In this document: positions 53,482 through 64,000 of the stretch, in pieces | Numbering within the stretch: position 1 is the stretch's first letter | Layout: each line of letters starts with the position of its first letter | Assembly: GCF_017303055.1 (NCBI RefSeq) | Contig: NZ_JAEKJT010000007.1 | Location: forward strand, 62,001 to 126,000 | Length of the DNA stretch: 64,000 nt | DNA from: Halomonas litopenaei | GTDB lineage: Bacteria > Pseudomonadota > Gammaproteobacteria > Pseudomonadales > Halomonadaceae | Direction: 5' to 3' | Program-made: the position numbers and the translations under genes | The notes under the pieces: model-generated | Told to the model about the DNA's origin: nothing | The model's input: only the letters and a program-made list of their open reading frames with translations | Database searches by the model: none

Positions 53482-54933
53482 TCACGACTGGGTGCCGCCA
53501 ACCGTCAGCTCATCCAGCTTCAAGGTGGGCTGACCCACGCCGACAGGAACGCCTTGCCCCTCCTTGCCGCAGACGCCAATACCGGTGTCCAGCGCCATGT
53601 CGTGTCCAATCATCGACACTCGGCCCATGGCTTCGGGCCCGTTACCGATCAGGGTAGCCCCCTTCACCGGCGCGGTAATGCGCCCGTCCTCGATCAGATA
53701 CGCCTCGCTGGCAGAGAACACAAACTTGCCGGACGTGATATCGACCTGACCGCCACCGAAACTCACCGCGTAAAGACCGCGAGAGACGCTCTTGATGATG
53801 TCTTCCGGGTCGTCCTGACCGGCCCGCATGTAGGTGTTGGTCATGCGAGGCATCGGCATGTGCGCGAACGACTCGCGGCGAGCATTGCCAGTCGGTGCCA
53901 TGCCCATCAGGCGGGCATTCAACTTGTCCTGCATGTAGCCCTTGAGGATGCCGTCCTCGATCAGAGTGGTGCACTGACTCGGCGTTCCTTCATCGTCCAC
54001 CGACAGCGAACCACGCCGATCGATCAGCGTCCCGTCATCGACCACGGTGACCCCTGGCGCCGCCACCCGTTCACCGATACGGCCGGCGAACGCGGAACTG
54101 CCCTTGCGATTGAAGTCACCTTCAAGCCCGTGTCCCACCGCTTCATGAAGCAGAATTCCAGGCCACCCGGCCCCCAGCACGACGGGCATCTGCCCGGCCG
54201 GCGCATCCGCGGCTTCCAGGTTGACCAGCGCCTGGCGCACGGCCTCCTTGGCATAAGTTTCGGCGACACCCTCGTCACGCAGGCGCGCCATCGGGTAACG
54301 ACCACCGCCTCCCGCGCTGCCCCGCTCCCGACGCCCATTGCGAGACGCAATCACGCTCACGTTGAAGCGCACCAGCGGACGCACATCGGTCGCCAGAGTG
54401 CCGTCACTGGCCGTGACCAGGACCACTTCATAGACGCCGGACAGCGAGGCACTGACCTGGGTAACGCTGGGGTCGGCTGCTCTGGCCACCCGGTCGGCCA
54501 GCTTCAGCATCGCGACCTTGTCCTCGGCCGACAGCCCCGACAAGGGGTCGATGCCCGCATAGCGGGGCTCCGCACTGACCACGATGCGGGGCGCCTGGTT
54601 GAGGCTGGCGCCGCTTCGCACGATGCCCGAGGCAGTTCGTCCGGTCTCCGCCAGCGCATCCGCAGTAATCTGGTTGGAATAGGCAAAGCCGGTCTTTTCA
54701 CCGGCCATCGCACGCACCCCGACACCACCGTCGATGTTGTAGCTGGCTTCCTTGACCTCGCCATCCTCCAGCACCCAGCCTTCGTGCCAGGCGCGCTGGA
54801 AATACAGGTCGGCATAGTCGATGCCCGGCCCGAGGGCATGCCGCAGACCGGCATCAAGTCCGCCAAGGTCAAGCCCGCCGGGGGTCAACAGAGTGGCAAC
54901 CGCCTCTTCGAGGCTCGCAGGATGTGATGTCAT
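53482..54933 (-). CDS. tldD: Metalloprotease TldD
   Basis: Catalytic subunit of the TldD/TldE zinc peptidase. The 483-aa product carries the metal motif [13 protein letters not shown] (HExxxH). Other family segments are [35 protein letters not shown] and [14 protein letters not shown]. Its ATG overlaps the yhdP stop by 4 bases (ATGA). It is the last gene of the mreB-mreC-mreD-maf-rng-yhdP-tldD series. Confidence 0.97.
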   Translation of the reverse strand: MTSHPASLEEAVATLLTPGGLDLGGLDAGLRHALGPGIDYADLYFQRAWHEGWVLEDGEVKEASYNIDGGVGVRAMAGEKTGFAYSNQITADALAETGRTASGIVRSGASLNQAPRIVVSAEPRYAGIDPLSGLSAEDKVAMLKLADRVARAADPSVTQVSASLSGVYEVVLVTASDGTLATDVRPLVRFNVSVIASRNGRRERGSAGGGGRYPMARLRDEGVAETYAKEAVRQALVNLEAADAPAGQMPVVLGAGWPGILLHEAVGHGLEGDFNRKGSSAFAGRIGERVAAPGVTVVDDGTLIDRRGSLSVDDEGTPSQCTTLIEDGILKGYMQDKLNARLMGMAPTGNARRESFAHMPMPRMTNTYMRAGQDDPEDIIKSVSRGLYAVSFGGGQVDITSGKFVFSASEAYLIEDGRITAPVKGATLIGNGPEAMGRVSMIGHDMALDTGIGVCGKEGQGVPVGVGQPTLKLDELTVGGTQS

Positions 54934-57900
54934 TGGGCACTTTCCAGAGTGATCTGGGGCGACGTCCATGGACCTTGCACCAGATAGTGAATTCGCGTCA
55001 CCCGATCGATGACGTCACCGAACAGCTTGTCGGCCACGAACAGCGCCCCACCGACGATGGGAGCGCCCGCGACCACAGCGGCCAGTGGCAGGTTGTTGCT
55101 GACGGGCACCGTGACGCCGAGCATCAGGTCCAGCTGACGCCTGGCAAGGTCGGCGGAGCCGTCCAGCGTGAAGTCGGTCGCCGGTCCGTCGATGCGGATC
55201 GGCCCATCGGTTTCCAGCACTCCACCATACAGGGTTGCGTTACCGCTGACACGGTCAAAGGCGGTTCCTGAACCGGTGACGTCGGTGAAGTCCAGGCGCA
55301 GTCGACGCAGCAGGTTATCGACATTAAGAAGCCCCACCACCTTGGCCGATGGCGAACTGATGTTGGCGAAGGCACCGTCCAGCATGCTCACCTCAAGGCT
55401 ACCCCTCGAACGGGCCAGGGCGAACTGCCAGGGCGCGCCGGGCCAGGCCAGTTGACTGTCCACGTCCAGACGCTCGGCACGCACCGAGACCTCCTGGCCC
55501 AGCGCAGCCAGGGCGCTACCAGGATCCCCCCCGGTCAACGCCAGCCGGGACCTGGTGAGGCTGTGGCTGCTGCCAGAGGCTTCCCAGATCAGTGATCCAT
55601 TGGCACTGACTTCGCCGAGGGTCAAGGCGACAGGGTCTACCGACAGACGATCATCCTGGGTCCGCCACTCGCCGCTGAAAGGGCCCATCCGATTGCCCTT
55701 GTACTGGATGGTACGGATGTCGAGCCGCCCGTCAGGCAGATCTCGCACGCGGGCAGGAAACTCGGCGGGTTCCTCGGCCACCTCAAGCTCACCAAACAGT
55801 GAACCGGCTTCGGCCCCGGCGACCGCTTGCCCTGAAGACGCCGGAATCAGGTCATCCAAGGTCAGTCGGTCGAGATCCAGCACCAGTGGCTGAAGGGTGC
55901 CGGGCCGATAGCGCATCTGTCCACTGAGCAGGCTACCGTCCAGCGAGGCGTTCCAGCGCTGGCCGCCGCCCTGCTCGGGACTGGCATTGATGACCAGGGA
56001 ACCCAGGCAGCGGTCGCCGTCGCTGAGGCAGTCGCTGCGGGCCTCGACCCTGGCCAGACCCACGCTGCCACTGCCGGAACCACCACCCGGCATGCTGCCG
56101 GCCAGGGGCTTGAGGGCATCCGCCCAGGCCGTGAGATCCAGCCTTGGAAGATGCGCCAACACCGCCACGCCCCGCTCCCTGGGCCAGGCGGCAGGCGCCG
56201 ACCGACCGATCCACAGCTGGCCTTGGCCACCACCGGCATCGCGCCACCTGGCGCCGACACTGTTGCCGTACTCGGCACTCAGGCTCATGGCTTCACCCAG
56301 GCGTAGATCCAGCGCAAGCGGTACACGCTCCGCGGCACGCTTGCCCAGGGGGGCCGGCAGCTCGATCGTCAGGCCCTCCAGTGTACTGTCGAGCTGCAAG
56401 CGCTGAGCCTCCAGGTTCAAGCGCCCGCGCCATGGAAAGGCACCGGACAGCAACGCCCCCGAAGGCAGTCCCGCCCAGTCCAGCAGCGCAGGCGCCTCGG
56501 CACGCCCCGACAGGGCAACGCTGTCGTTGCTGCCTTCCAGCTCTGCGGTCACGTCACCGCCCAGCACGCGACCATCCAGTCGCCCCGACAGGCCGCCATC
56601 GTCGCCCTGCTGCTGCCACGTCAGCGGCCCGCGAACATTCTCGAAGGAAAGCCCGGTGCTCTGGTGGGTGACCGATGACGCTTCGGCATTGGCCTCGACG
56701 CTAAGAGACAGTCCGTCAGGGTCGTCCATCGGCATACGCAAGGCCAGCTCACCCTGGACTTGCCCCTCGCCTTGCCAGTCACTGGCGGCGTCGACGCCAT
56801 CCACCGGCATCTCGCCCAGGAACCGCAGTAGATCAGTCAACGACGCAGTCAGCGGTCCATCTACGCTCAGCACCTGGTCCTGCAAGCTGACGCGAGCATC
56901 ATTTGTGACCACTCCCAGGCTTTCAGCATGATCGACGCGGGCTTCCAGGCTATCGTCCTCGACGGACAGATGTCCGCGCACCTGCTCCAGCGCTGGCCAG
57001 CCATCGGCGTAGGGCACGCGCCCATCGACAATGTCGAGCTCAAGCCCAAGCGTGGTGTCCAACCTGTCACCACCCTCGGCATCGCTGTCGAGGCTGTCCT
57101 GCTCACGCAGGGGCACGTGCAACCTCAGCTGTCCCTGGGGCACCCGCCCCGCCAGGCCGCTGGCGAGCCATTCGGCCAGCTCAGGGTCGACATCGTTTCG
57201 CAGCAGCGGCATCGGCAGCCACTCACTGAGCGCGGTATCGCGGGCGTTGACGTCACGCATATCGAGTGACAGGCCGAAGCCCCCGCGCCGGTCTCCGGCA
57301 ATCGCCAGGCCAAATTCCCCGTCGACCTTGGCACCGCGCCAGCCTACCCTGAGATCTCGCCCACTGACGTAGCTGCGCGGCCCATCGTAGGACCACTGCA
57401 CCTGGCCGGTGGCGTAGTCCAGTGCCATCGGTGCCGAGAACAGGTTAGGGAAGTGCATGGACGCTGCACCGGTATCGACAAAGTCGACTTTTCCTCGAGT
57501 GCCGTCGGCCTCGACCCATACATCGAGGGGGCCCCCACCTGGCGCATCCTCCCAGGGATCCACCTCGACGCCCTCGGCGCTGACGCGGGCCCGCCACTCG
57601 CCTTCGCGCTTGCCAAAACCTAGCCCGGTGACGCGTCCTCTTGGCTGCAACGCCGATACCGCACGCGACAGCCCTTCGGGCAGGCGCACCCTCTCCCGCC
57701 ACTGGGCCAGCGCCCCAAGCTCGAAGTCACTGGCGTTGGCCCACCAGCCATCCTCTCGACTGGCCACATGCCAGAAACGCGGCAGCGCGCTGCCCTCAGG
57801 GGCCTGTTCACCGTCGTTGCCCGTCCACAGCACGTCTTCAGTGTCGCCTTCGAACCAGGCTTCCCAGTCATCGACCCCACGCCGCAGCCACTGCCCTCTC

Positions 57901-58859
57901 AGCTCGGCCCCCGTCATCACGATGCCGCCATGCTCTGCCGCGGGTGCCTCAGGGGCTACCGACGATGGGCCATGATCATCCTGGTTCAGCGCGATACGCG
58001 GCGCCCGTACATCCAGGCGCACATCCGCCAGCCGTCCGTTATCCCAACGGGCCCATACCGTGGCATCACCGCTGGCCTCATCCAGCCTGAGCACGTCTTC
58101 GATGCCGATCAAGCGTGACAGTCCGGTCAGGCTGTCGAGCTGCATGGTGCCCTGCAGCGCCGCACTGAAATTGCCGGCATCCCGAGTGCCCGGGGTCAGC
58201 GCCATCACCACTTCCATGGCTTCCATGGAGCGGTCTTCGATGAAAATCTCGCCTTCGATGTGGGTGCGTGTTTCGTTCCCGGTCATCAACAGCCGGGGCG
58301 CATGCAGGGTGGTCACTTCCCGCCGCCCGTGGAGCACCACGCGTAGATCATCGACCCAGGCCCGCTGACGCAGCATTACGCCGACCCAGAAGTCCAGGCG
58401 CTGCAGGTTGAATTCGCCATCAGGCATGAGTTCGGGGGGAATCCGGGCAGGCTTGGGCCACAACCAGCGACGCTCACGGTCCTGGTAAAGATGCAGAGTC
58501 ACGCCCTGAAAATGCGCCTTGTCGGCGACGGGAATACCCTGCTGAAGACTGGCCAGGGTGTCCAGGCGCACCTCCCCCTGCTCGACTTCCAGCAGCGGAT
58601 AGCTGCCCAGGGCGTCGCGCGCTTCCAGGCGCAGGCCATCCAGGGACAGCTCGGGGTCAAGCCCCCGCAGCGCCCCGTTAATTTCGACCAGGTGGGCCTC
58701 GGCCTCGAAGCGAGACTCGACCATGTCGATCAGCGTGCTTTCCAGCCGATCCACCTGGCCCAGGGAGAGACGCAGGACCACCGACAGCAGTGCGGCGAGG
58801 GCCAGCACCACCGCCACCAGCGTCAGTAACCAGCGAGTCAGCAGGCGAATCGGCCTCAT
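54930..58859 (-). CDS. yhdP: YhdP-family AsmA-like envelope lipid transport protein
   Basis: Very long (1309 aa) bridge-like protein with one N-terminal membrane helix (about 8-32). A large beta-rich periplasmic body follows with repeated AsmA-type segments. The C-terminus is [37 protein letters not shown]. YhdP with TamB and YdbH moves phospholipids to the outer membrane in E. coli. The ATG at 58859 is used; a GTG directly before it is also possible. It starts 4 bases after the rng stop. Confidence 0.95.
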   Translation of the reverse strand: MRPIRLLTRWLLTLVAVVLALAALLSVVLRLSLGQVDRLESTLIDMVESRFEAEAHLVEINGALRGLDPELSLDGLRLEARDALGSYPLLEVEQGEVRLDTLASLQQGIPVADKAHFQGVTLHLYQDRERRWLWPKPARIPPELMPDGEFNLQRLDFWVGVMLRQRAWVDDLRVVLHGRREVTTLHAPRLLMTGNETRTHIEGEIFIEDRSMEAMEVVMALTPGTRDAGNFSAALQGTMQLDSLTGLSRLIGIEDVLRLDEASGDATVWARWDNGRLADVRLDVRAPRIALNQDDHGPSSVAPEAPAAEHGGIVMTGAELRGQWLRRGVDDWEAWFEGDTEDVLWTGNDGEQAPEGSALPRFWHVASREDGWWANASDFELGALAQWRERVRLPEGLSRAVSALQPRGRVTGLGFGKREGEWRARVSAEGVEVDPWEDAPGGGPLDVWVEADGTRGKVDFVDTGAASMHFPNLFSAPMALDYATGQVQWSYDGPRSYVSGRDLRVGWRGAKVDGEFGLAIAGDRRGGFGLSLDMRDVNARDTALSEWLPMPLLRNDVDPELAEWLASGLAGRVPQGQLRLHVPLREQDSLDSDAEGGDRLDTTLGLELDIVDGRVPYADGWPALEQVRGHLSVEDDSLEARVDHAESLGVVTNDARVSLQDQVLSVDGPLTASLTDLLRFLGEMPVDGVDAASDWQGEGQVQGELALRMPMDDPDGLSLSVEANAEASSVTHQSTGLSFENVRGPLTWQQQGDDGGLSGRLDGRVLGGDVTAELEGSNDSVALSGRAEAPALLDWAGLPSGALLSGAFPWRGRLNLEAQRLQLDSTLEGLTIELPAPLGKRAAERVPLALDLRLGEAMSLSAEYGNSVGARWRDAGGGQGQLWIGRSAPAAWPRERGVAVLAHLPRLDLTAWADALKPLAGSMPGGGSGSGSVGLARVEARSDCLSDGDRCLGSLVINASPEQGGGQRWNASLDGSLLSGQMRYRPGTLQPLVLDLDRLTLDDLIPASSGQAVAGAEAGSLFGELEVAEEPAEFPARVRDLPDGRLDIRTIQYKGNRMGPFSGEWRTQDDRLSVDPVALTLGEVSANGSLIWEASGSSHSLTRSRLALTGGDPGSALAALGQEVSVRAERLDVDSQLAWPGAPWQFALARSRGSLEVSMLDGAFANISSPSAKVVGLLNVDNLLRRLRLDFTDVTGSGTAFDRVSGNATLYGGVLETDGPIRIDGPATDFTLDGSADLARRQLDLMLGVTVPVSNNLPLAAVVAGAPIVGGALFVADKLFGDVIDRVTRIHYLVQGPWTSPQITLESAQ

Positions 58860-58863
58860 CACA

Positions 58864-60327
58864 TCACATCAGCACGATGTCGTACTGCTCCTGGGAATAG
58901 TGAGTCTCGACCTGGAAGCGGATCGTCTTGCCGATGAACTCTTCCAGATCAGCCACTGCCGCCGACTCTTCATCGAGCAGACGATCGACCACGGCTTGGG
59001 AGGCCAGCACTGCGTAGGTCTCCGCGTTGTAGGCTCGCTCCTCGCGCAGGATCTCCCGGAAGATTTCGTAGCATACGGATTCCGGCGTCTTCAGCGTGCC
59101 GCGTCCCTGGCAGGATGGGCAGGGCTCGCACAGCGTCTGCTCGAGACTCTCACGGGTCCGCTTGCGGGTCAGTTGCACCAGCCCAAGCTCGGTGACGCCG
59201 GTACACTTGGTCTTGGCGTGGTCTCGCTCGAGAGACTTCTCGAGCATTCTCAGCACCTGCCGCTGATGTTCGGGGTCCACCATGTCGATGAAATCGATAA
59301 TGATGATGCCACCCAGGTTGCGCAGGCGCAGCTGCCGGGCAATGGCGGTAGCGGCCTCGAGATTGGTCTTGAAGATCGTCTCTTCCAGATTGCGATGGCC
59401 CACGTAGCCGCCGGTATTGACGTCGATGGTGGTCATCGCCTCGGTGGGGTCGATCACCAGATAGCCACCGGATTTCAGCTGCACCTTGCGTGCCAGCGCT
59501 TTCTGGATTTCATCTTCCACGCTGTACAGATCGAAGATGGGGCGCTCGCCGGCATAGTGCTCGATCCGCCCGACCGCGGTCGGCATGAACTCTTCAGCGA
59601 ATTCGACCAGCTTGACGAAGTTCTCGCGAGAATCGATGCGCACCTTCTCGATGTCATCACGCATGACATCGCGCAGGGTTCGCATGAACAGGGGCAGGTC
59701 GTCATAGATGACGCTGGGGGCCGGGGCCGTGATCTTGCGCTCGCTGACCTTGCGCCATAGCCGCAGCAGAAAGTGCATGTCCGCCGCCATTTCCTCGAGG
59801 GTCACACCCTCTGCAGCGGTGCGCACGATAAAACCGCCGGTGATGTCGATCTGCTGCTCGGCTTGGGCCGCCTCGACCAGCTCTCGCAGACGTTCTCGCT
59901 CGGTCTCGTCCTCGATACGCTGAGACACCCCGTTATGGGGCGAATCTGGCATGTACACCAGGTAGCGGGAGGGTACCGACAGGTGGGTGGTCAGGCGAGC
60001 CCCCTTGGATCCGATGGGGTCCTTGGTCACCTGGACGACCAGTGACTGGCCTTCGTGCAGGAGATGCGAAATGGACGGCTGCTCTTCGCCACTGGCGGCG
60101 TGATCACCGACGTCGTGGGCGTGAATGAAGGCCGCCCGTGACAGACCAATATCGACGAAGGCGGCCTGCATGCCGGGCAACACTCGAACGACCTTGCCCT
60201 GATAGATATTGCCGACAATACCGCGCCGCCTGGCCCGCTCGATGAAGGCTTCCTGGAGCACGCCATTTTCCACCACGGCTACGCGGGTTTCCATCGGCGT
60301 CAGGTTGATGAGTACTTCACCACTCAT
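58864..60327 (-). CDS. rng: Ribonuclease G
   Basis: Endoribonuclease that matures the 5' end of 16S rRNA and turns over some mRNAs. The 487-aa RNase E/G protein has an S1-like N-terminal domain (RRRGIVGNIYQGKVVRVLPG) and the 5'-sensor/DNase-I-like core. Metal aspartates lie in TTIDVNTGGYVGH and IIIIDFIDMVD. The zinc-link motif CPSC is in CEPCPSCQGRG. It lacks the long degradosome tail of RNase E. Confidence 0.96.
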   Translation of the reverse strand: MSGEVLINLTPMETRVAVVENGVLQEAFIERARRRGIVGNIYQGKVVRVLPGMQAAFVDIGLSRAAFIHAHDVGDHAASGEEQPSISHLLHEGQSLVVQVTKDPIGSKGARLTTHLSVPSRYLVYMPDSPHNGVSQRIEDETERERLRELVEAAQAEQQIDITGGFIVRTAAEGVTLEEMAADMHFLLRLWRKVSERKITAPAPSVIYDDLPLFMRTLRDVMRDDIEKVRIDSRENFVKLVEFAEEFMPTAVGRIEHYAGERPIFDLYSVEDEIQKALARKVQLKSGGYLVIDPTEAMTTIDVNTGGYVGHRNLEETIFKTNLEAATAIARQLRLRNLGGIIIIDFIDMVDPEHQRQVLRMLEKSLERDHAKTKCTGVTELGLVQLTRKRTRESLEQTLCEPCPSCQGRGTLKTPESVCYEIFREILREERAYNAETYAVLASQAVVDRLLDEESAAVADLEEFIGKTIRFQVETHYSQEQYDIVLM

Positions 60328-60563
60328 GCGGCTGTCCTTGTCCTTTGATGTCTGGCGCCATTATGACATAGCCACCCACCGTTGCGACGATGCCTGTCTC
60401 GGCCATCCTGGCCATACGGATTGATGCAGCATACGCGCTTTCGACCCGCTTGCCATCGCGCAGCGACAGATGACGCCAGATGGGCCGGCCTCAACGCTGC
60501 GCCATCCATGTCGACGACGCCTGTCACCCTCCCGTGCACAGCGATTCACCGCAACGCAGTGCT

Positions 60564-61199
60564 CTAGGGAAGGGCCCCACACCACAGCGCCATGCCCTGC
60601 TGTCGAAGCAAGGCGGCCGTCTCGAACAAGGGCAGTCCCACCACCGCCGAATGGCTGCCGGCAATGCGCTCGACGAACACCGCGGCAAGCCCCTGGATGG
60701 CATATCCCCCGGCCTTGTCCTGGGGTTCACCGCTGCGCCAATACGCATGAATCTCGGCGTCTTCGATCATCCGCATGGTGACGTCAGTGACGACCGTGAC
60801 CTCCAGCAGACCCGCTGGCCCGGTCACTGCCACAGCCGTCATCACCTGATGATCACGCCCGGAGAGCGAGCGCAGCATGGCAAACCCCTCTGCGGCATCC
60901 GCTGGCTTGCCAAGAATCTGCCCATCGCGGACCACCGCGGTATCAGATCCCAGCGTGACCCGGTCCTCACTCGCCGCCCCCGGCTGGGCCAGTCCTGCAC
61001 GCTGACCGACGGTCGCCTTGGTCCGGGCAAGGCGCGCGACATAGTCCACGGCCTGCTCACCCGGATGCGGCGTTTCATCGATGTCCACGGGGCAGACCTC
61101 GACCTCGACACCGATACTCGCCAGCAAGTCCCGTCGACGCGGCGAGGCCGACGCCAGAAGCAGCGTGTTCGACAAGGGAAGGTCGCTAGCGGAAGGCAT
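60564..61199 (-). CDS. maf: Maf-family dTTP/UTP pyrophosphatase (YhdE type)
   Basis: Nucleotide house-cleaning pyrophosphatase. The 211-aa product shows LLLASASPRRRDLLASIG, VTLGSDTAVVRDGQILGKP (catalytic Asp) and DKAGGYAIQGLAAVFV. The position between mreD and rng fits the YhdE group. The ATG at 61199 follows AGGAG at 7 bases; a start 12 codons upstream overlaps mreD. The stop is followed by a 236-base gap before rng in which I see no gene. Confidence 0.93.
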   Translation of the reverse strand: MPSASDLPLSNTLLLASASPRRRDLLASIGVEVEVCPVDIDETPHPGEQAVDYVARLARTKATVGQRAGLAQPGAASEDRVTLGSDTAVVRDGQILGKPADAAEGFAMLRSLSGRDHQVMTAVAVTGPAGLLEVTVVTDVTMRMIEDAEIHAYWRSGEPQDKAGGYAIQGLAAVFVERIAGSHSAVVGLPLFETAALLRQQGMALWCGALP

Positions 61200-61218
61200 G
61201 CACAGACTCCTGACCAGG

Positions 61219-61707
61219 TTACTCGCGGACCGCACGCCGGCCCAGGGCCTTGAACAGCGTGACCAGCCACGGCCACAGGGCGGCCCCGATCAGCGAGGGC
61301 ATGAGAAACGACAGATGCATCGAAAAAGGCCCGAACAACGTGCGCAGCCATTGTTCTACCAGCTGCACCAGTCCCAGCAGCACGAAGATCAGTACCGCCT
61401 GCTGAACCAGGGAGTACGTGCGAAATCTGGGATAGACCAGCGCGCCAAGAAAGGCCAGCAGCGACAAGGTCAAGGCACTCTGCCCCAGCGGCGCCCCTTC
61501 GATCAGGTCGAGCAACAGCCCCAGCGCAAAGCCGTGGAACACGCCCACGCGATCAGGCTGCGTCATGCACCAGTACAGCAGCATCAGTCCCAGCCAGTCA
61601 GGTCGCCAAACCTGCCAACCATCGGCCATGGGCATGACCTGGAGACACAGCGACAAGGCCAGTGTCAGCCACACCAGCAACAGACTGGCCCGTGGAGTGG
61701 CAGCCAT
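61219..61707 (-). CDS. mreD: Rod-shape determining protein MreD
   Basis: Integral-membrane partner of MreC in the elongasome. The 162-aa product has five hydrophobic segments (LLLVWLTLALSLCLQVMPM, WLGLMLLYWCM, FHGFALGLLLDLIEG and others). LLDLIEGAPLGQSAL is the family-typical DxxxGxPLGxxAL motif. Its ATG overlaps the mreC stop by one base. Confidence 0.95.
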   Translation of the reverse strand: MAATPRASLLLVWLTLALSLCLQVMPMADGWQVWRPDWLGLMLLYWCMTQPDRVGVFHGFALGLLLDLIEGAPLGQSALTLSLLAFLGALVYPRFRTYSLVQQAVLIFVLLGLVQLVEQWLRTLFGPFSMHLSFLMPSLIGAALWPWLVTLFKALGRRAVRE

Positions 61708-62606
61708 CAGTTGTCCTCCTCGGTGTCGTCCTCGGGTGGCAGCAGTAGCTCGCCAAGACGGCGAGCCGACTCGATGGCAACCGGATCCAGGTCAGGGTGC
61801 CAGCGGCCGCGAGACACCTCTAGCGCCGGCTCCGGTGGGAACAGCAGCAGGAAATGCCGCGAGCGCTGAAGCTGTGCCACCGGCGCCGCGCTGACCGTCG
61901 CGAACGGCTCGCCGGGATCATGACCCACGTCGCTGACCCTGGCCACCGGGTAGCCTGCGGGAAAACGTCCCGCCAGGCCGGAGCTGACCAGCAGGTCGCC
62001 GACCCGAATATCTGCGGTATCCGGTACATGCAGGACCTTCAGGGCATCGTAGTTGCCCGTTCCCTGAATGATGAAGCGCAGACCGTTGCGATTGACCTGG
62101 ATGGGCAGCGCGTGACTGGCGTCGGTCAGCATCAGGACGCGACTGGAATAGGCGGACAATTCGCTGACCTGCCCGGCGATACCCGACGAGTCCATCACCG
62201 GCTGGCCCACATAGACGCCATCGCGACGGCCACGGTCAATCACCATCTGATGGGTGAAGGGGTCTGGATCGAGGGACAGCAGCTCGGCAGTCAGGTAGGG
62301 AACTTCATGGTCTCGGGCGGCATCGAGCAGCTCGCGCAGGCGGACGTTTTCCGCGGTCAGGCTGGCCATCCGCTGGACCCGATGGGAGAGCGTCAGCAGC
62401 TGTTCACGTAGACGCGCGTTCTCCTCGACCAGAGAACGCTGCTCGGACAATGCCAAAGCCCCCCAATTCAGCACATCACTGGGCAGGCTCACGACCCACT
62501 GGATAGGGGCAACCAGCGTCGACAGCTGGGCACGCACCGACTCCATGCGGGTGAAATGCGTATCGACAAACATCAGCCCACCCGCGAGCACCGCACACAA
62601 CAACAT
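61707..62606 (-). CDS. mreC: Rod-shape determining protein MreC
   Basis: Periplasmic scaffold that links MreB to PBP2-RodA. The 299-aa product has one membrane helix, a coiled coil (about 50-95, EENARLREQLLTL...TAENVRLREL) and a beta-barrel body with VIDRGRRDGVYVGQPV and RVGDLLVSSGLAGRFP. Conserved N-terminal residues (IKPLFSHGSVPGYR) are encoded directly upstream in frame without ATG, GTG or TTG. The true start may therefore be an ATC at 62648, which has GGGAG 7 bases before it. The ATG at 62606 has no good ribosome site. Confidence 0.93.
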   Translation of the reverse strand: MLLCAVLAGGLMFVDTHFTRMESVRAQLSTLVAPIQWVVSLPSDVLNWGALALSEQRSLVEENARLREQLLTLSHRVQRMASLTAENVRLRELLDAARDHEVPYLTAELLSLDPDPFTHQMVIDRGRRDGVYVGQPVMDSSGIAGQVSELSAYSSRVLMLTDASHALPIQVNRNGLRFIIQGTGNYDALKVLHVPDTADIRVGDLLVSSGLAGRFPAGYPVARVSDVGHDPGEPFATVSAAPVAQLQRSRHFLLLFPPEPALEVSRGRWHPDLDPVAIESARRLGELLLPPEDDTEEDN

Positions 62607-62683
62607 GCGATACCCGGGGACGGAGCCATGCGAGAACAGCGGTTTGATAGGCCGACTCCCTGGAGATCCTGGGCCACACCTTG

Positions 62684-63784
<1,101 letters not shown>

Positions 63785-63896
63785 CTAGCGGCAAGCGTGT
63801 TGCGCGTCTCACTTGACCGGGCAGACCTGCCCGAGCGCCCCGGAATGTGGTACCTTCTGCGGTCATTTCATGGACCCTTCCGTCGAGGAATTGATC

Positions 63897-64000
63897 ATGG
63901 CGCTTGAACACGCCGAGGTACTCCGTGCCGCTCACCTGGCCCGGATCGACCTTTCAGAGAATGACGCTGCCCACTACCACGATGATCTCGGCCGGATCCT
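63897..64000 (+). CDS. gatC: Aspartyl/glutamyl-tRNA amidotransferase subunit C, N-terminal part
   Basis: Small subunit of the GatCAB complex that amidates Asp-tRNA(Asn) or Glu-tRNA(Gln). Only 34 codons are present before the window ends. They read MALEHAEVL, then RAAHLARIDLSEND, the GatC opening. The ATG follows GAGG at 8 bases. It is divergent from mreB, the usual place of gatCAB in gammaproteobacteria. A possible extended -10 (TGGTACCTT, about 63847-63855) lies upstream. Confidence 0.85.
   Translation, partial: MALEHAEVLRAAHLARIDLSENDAAHYHDDLGRI

Noticed and set aside
53554..54927. 457-codon plus-strand frame across tldD
   Set aside because: Antisense to tldD, no ribosome site, no motif.

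Overview
The window is a GC-rich, tightly packed stretch of a gammaproteobacterial chromosome. Gene order and protein style point to Halomonas or a close relative in the Halomonadaceae: dacA-rlpA-mltB-rodA-mrdA-rlmH-rsfS-nadD-proA, dusB-fis-purH, bioBFHCD and mreBCD-maf-rng-yhdP-tldD. The PPi-type phosphofructokinase and the many exported or membrane proteins also fit. This assignment is inferred from the sequence alone. There are no insertion sequences, phage genes or CRISPR arrays. One tRNA gene is present.

Layout. Bases 1-8693 (minus strand) carry a cell-wall elongation and housekeeping operon: dacA (cut by the window edge), rlpA, mltB, rodA, mrdA, rlmH, rsfS, nadD and proA, most joined by 1-8 base overlaps or short gaps. 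Bases 8804-12072 (plus) hold two overlapping membrane proteins with degenerate GGDEF-like tails and a DedA-PAP2 fusion. Bases 12169-14837 (minus) hold a LysE exporter, ubiX and mpl. A 532-base noncoding stretch precedes a PPi-dependent phosphofructokinase. Bases 16831-21523 are a probable accessory cluster: an AraC regulator divergent from an MFS exporter, a YahK-like alcohol dehydrogenase and a Tat-type alpha/beta hydrolase. Next come a membrane-anchored PP2C-kinase fusion with degraded catalytic motifs (minus), ppa, a DUF2333 protein, dsbD, accBC, prmA, dusB-fis and purH.

From 34 kb: gabD-type dehydrogenase, folE-folX, a small exported protein, comF-like gene and srkA (minus), then the bioBFHCD operon behind a promoter that overlaps a BirA-like operator. 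tRNA-Leu(UAG), the yiaW-yiaV pair, a universal stress protein, a small lipoprotein, a MESH1-like HD hydrolase, metY and a DUF1254/DUF1214 protein follow. TldD and PmbA, partners in one metalloprotease, flank darP in separate transcription units. The window closes with tldD-yhdP-rng-maf-mreD-mreC-mreB on the minus strand and the start of gatC on the plus strand.

Functionally, both ends encode the rod-shape and elongation machinery (PBP2, RodA, MreBCD, RlpA, MltB, DacA). The middle is cofactor, lipid and one-carbon metabolism. The best candidates for undescribed biology are the paired degenerate-GGDEF membrane proteins, the double pseudoenzyme (PP2C-like plus kinase-like) next to ppa, and the AraC/MFS/YahK/hydrolase cassette.
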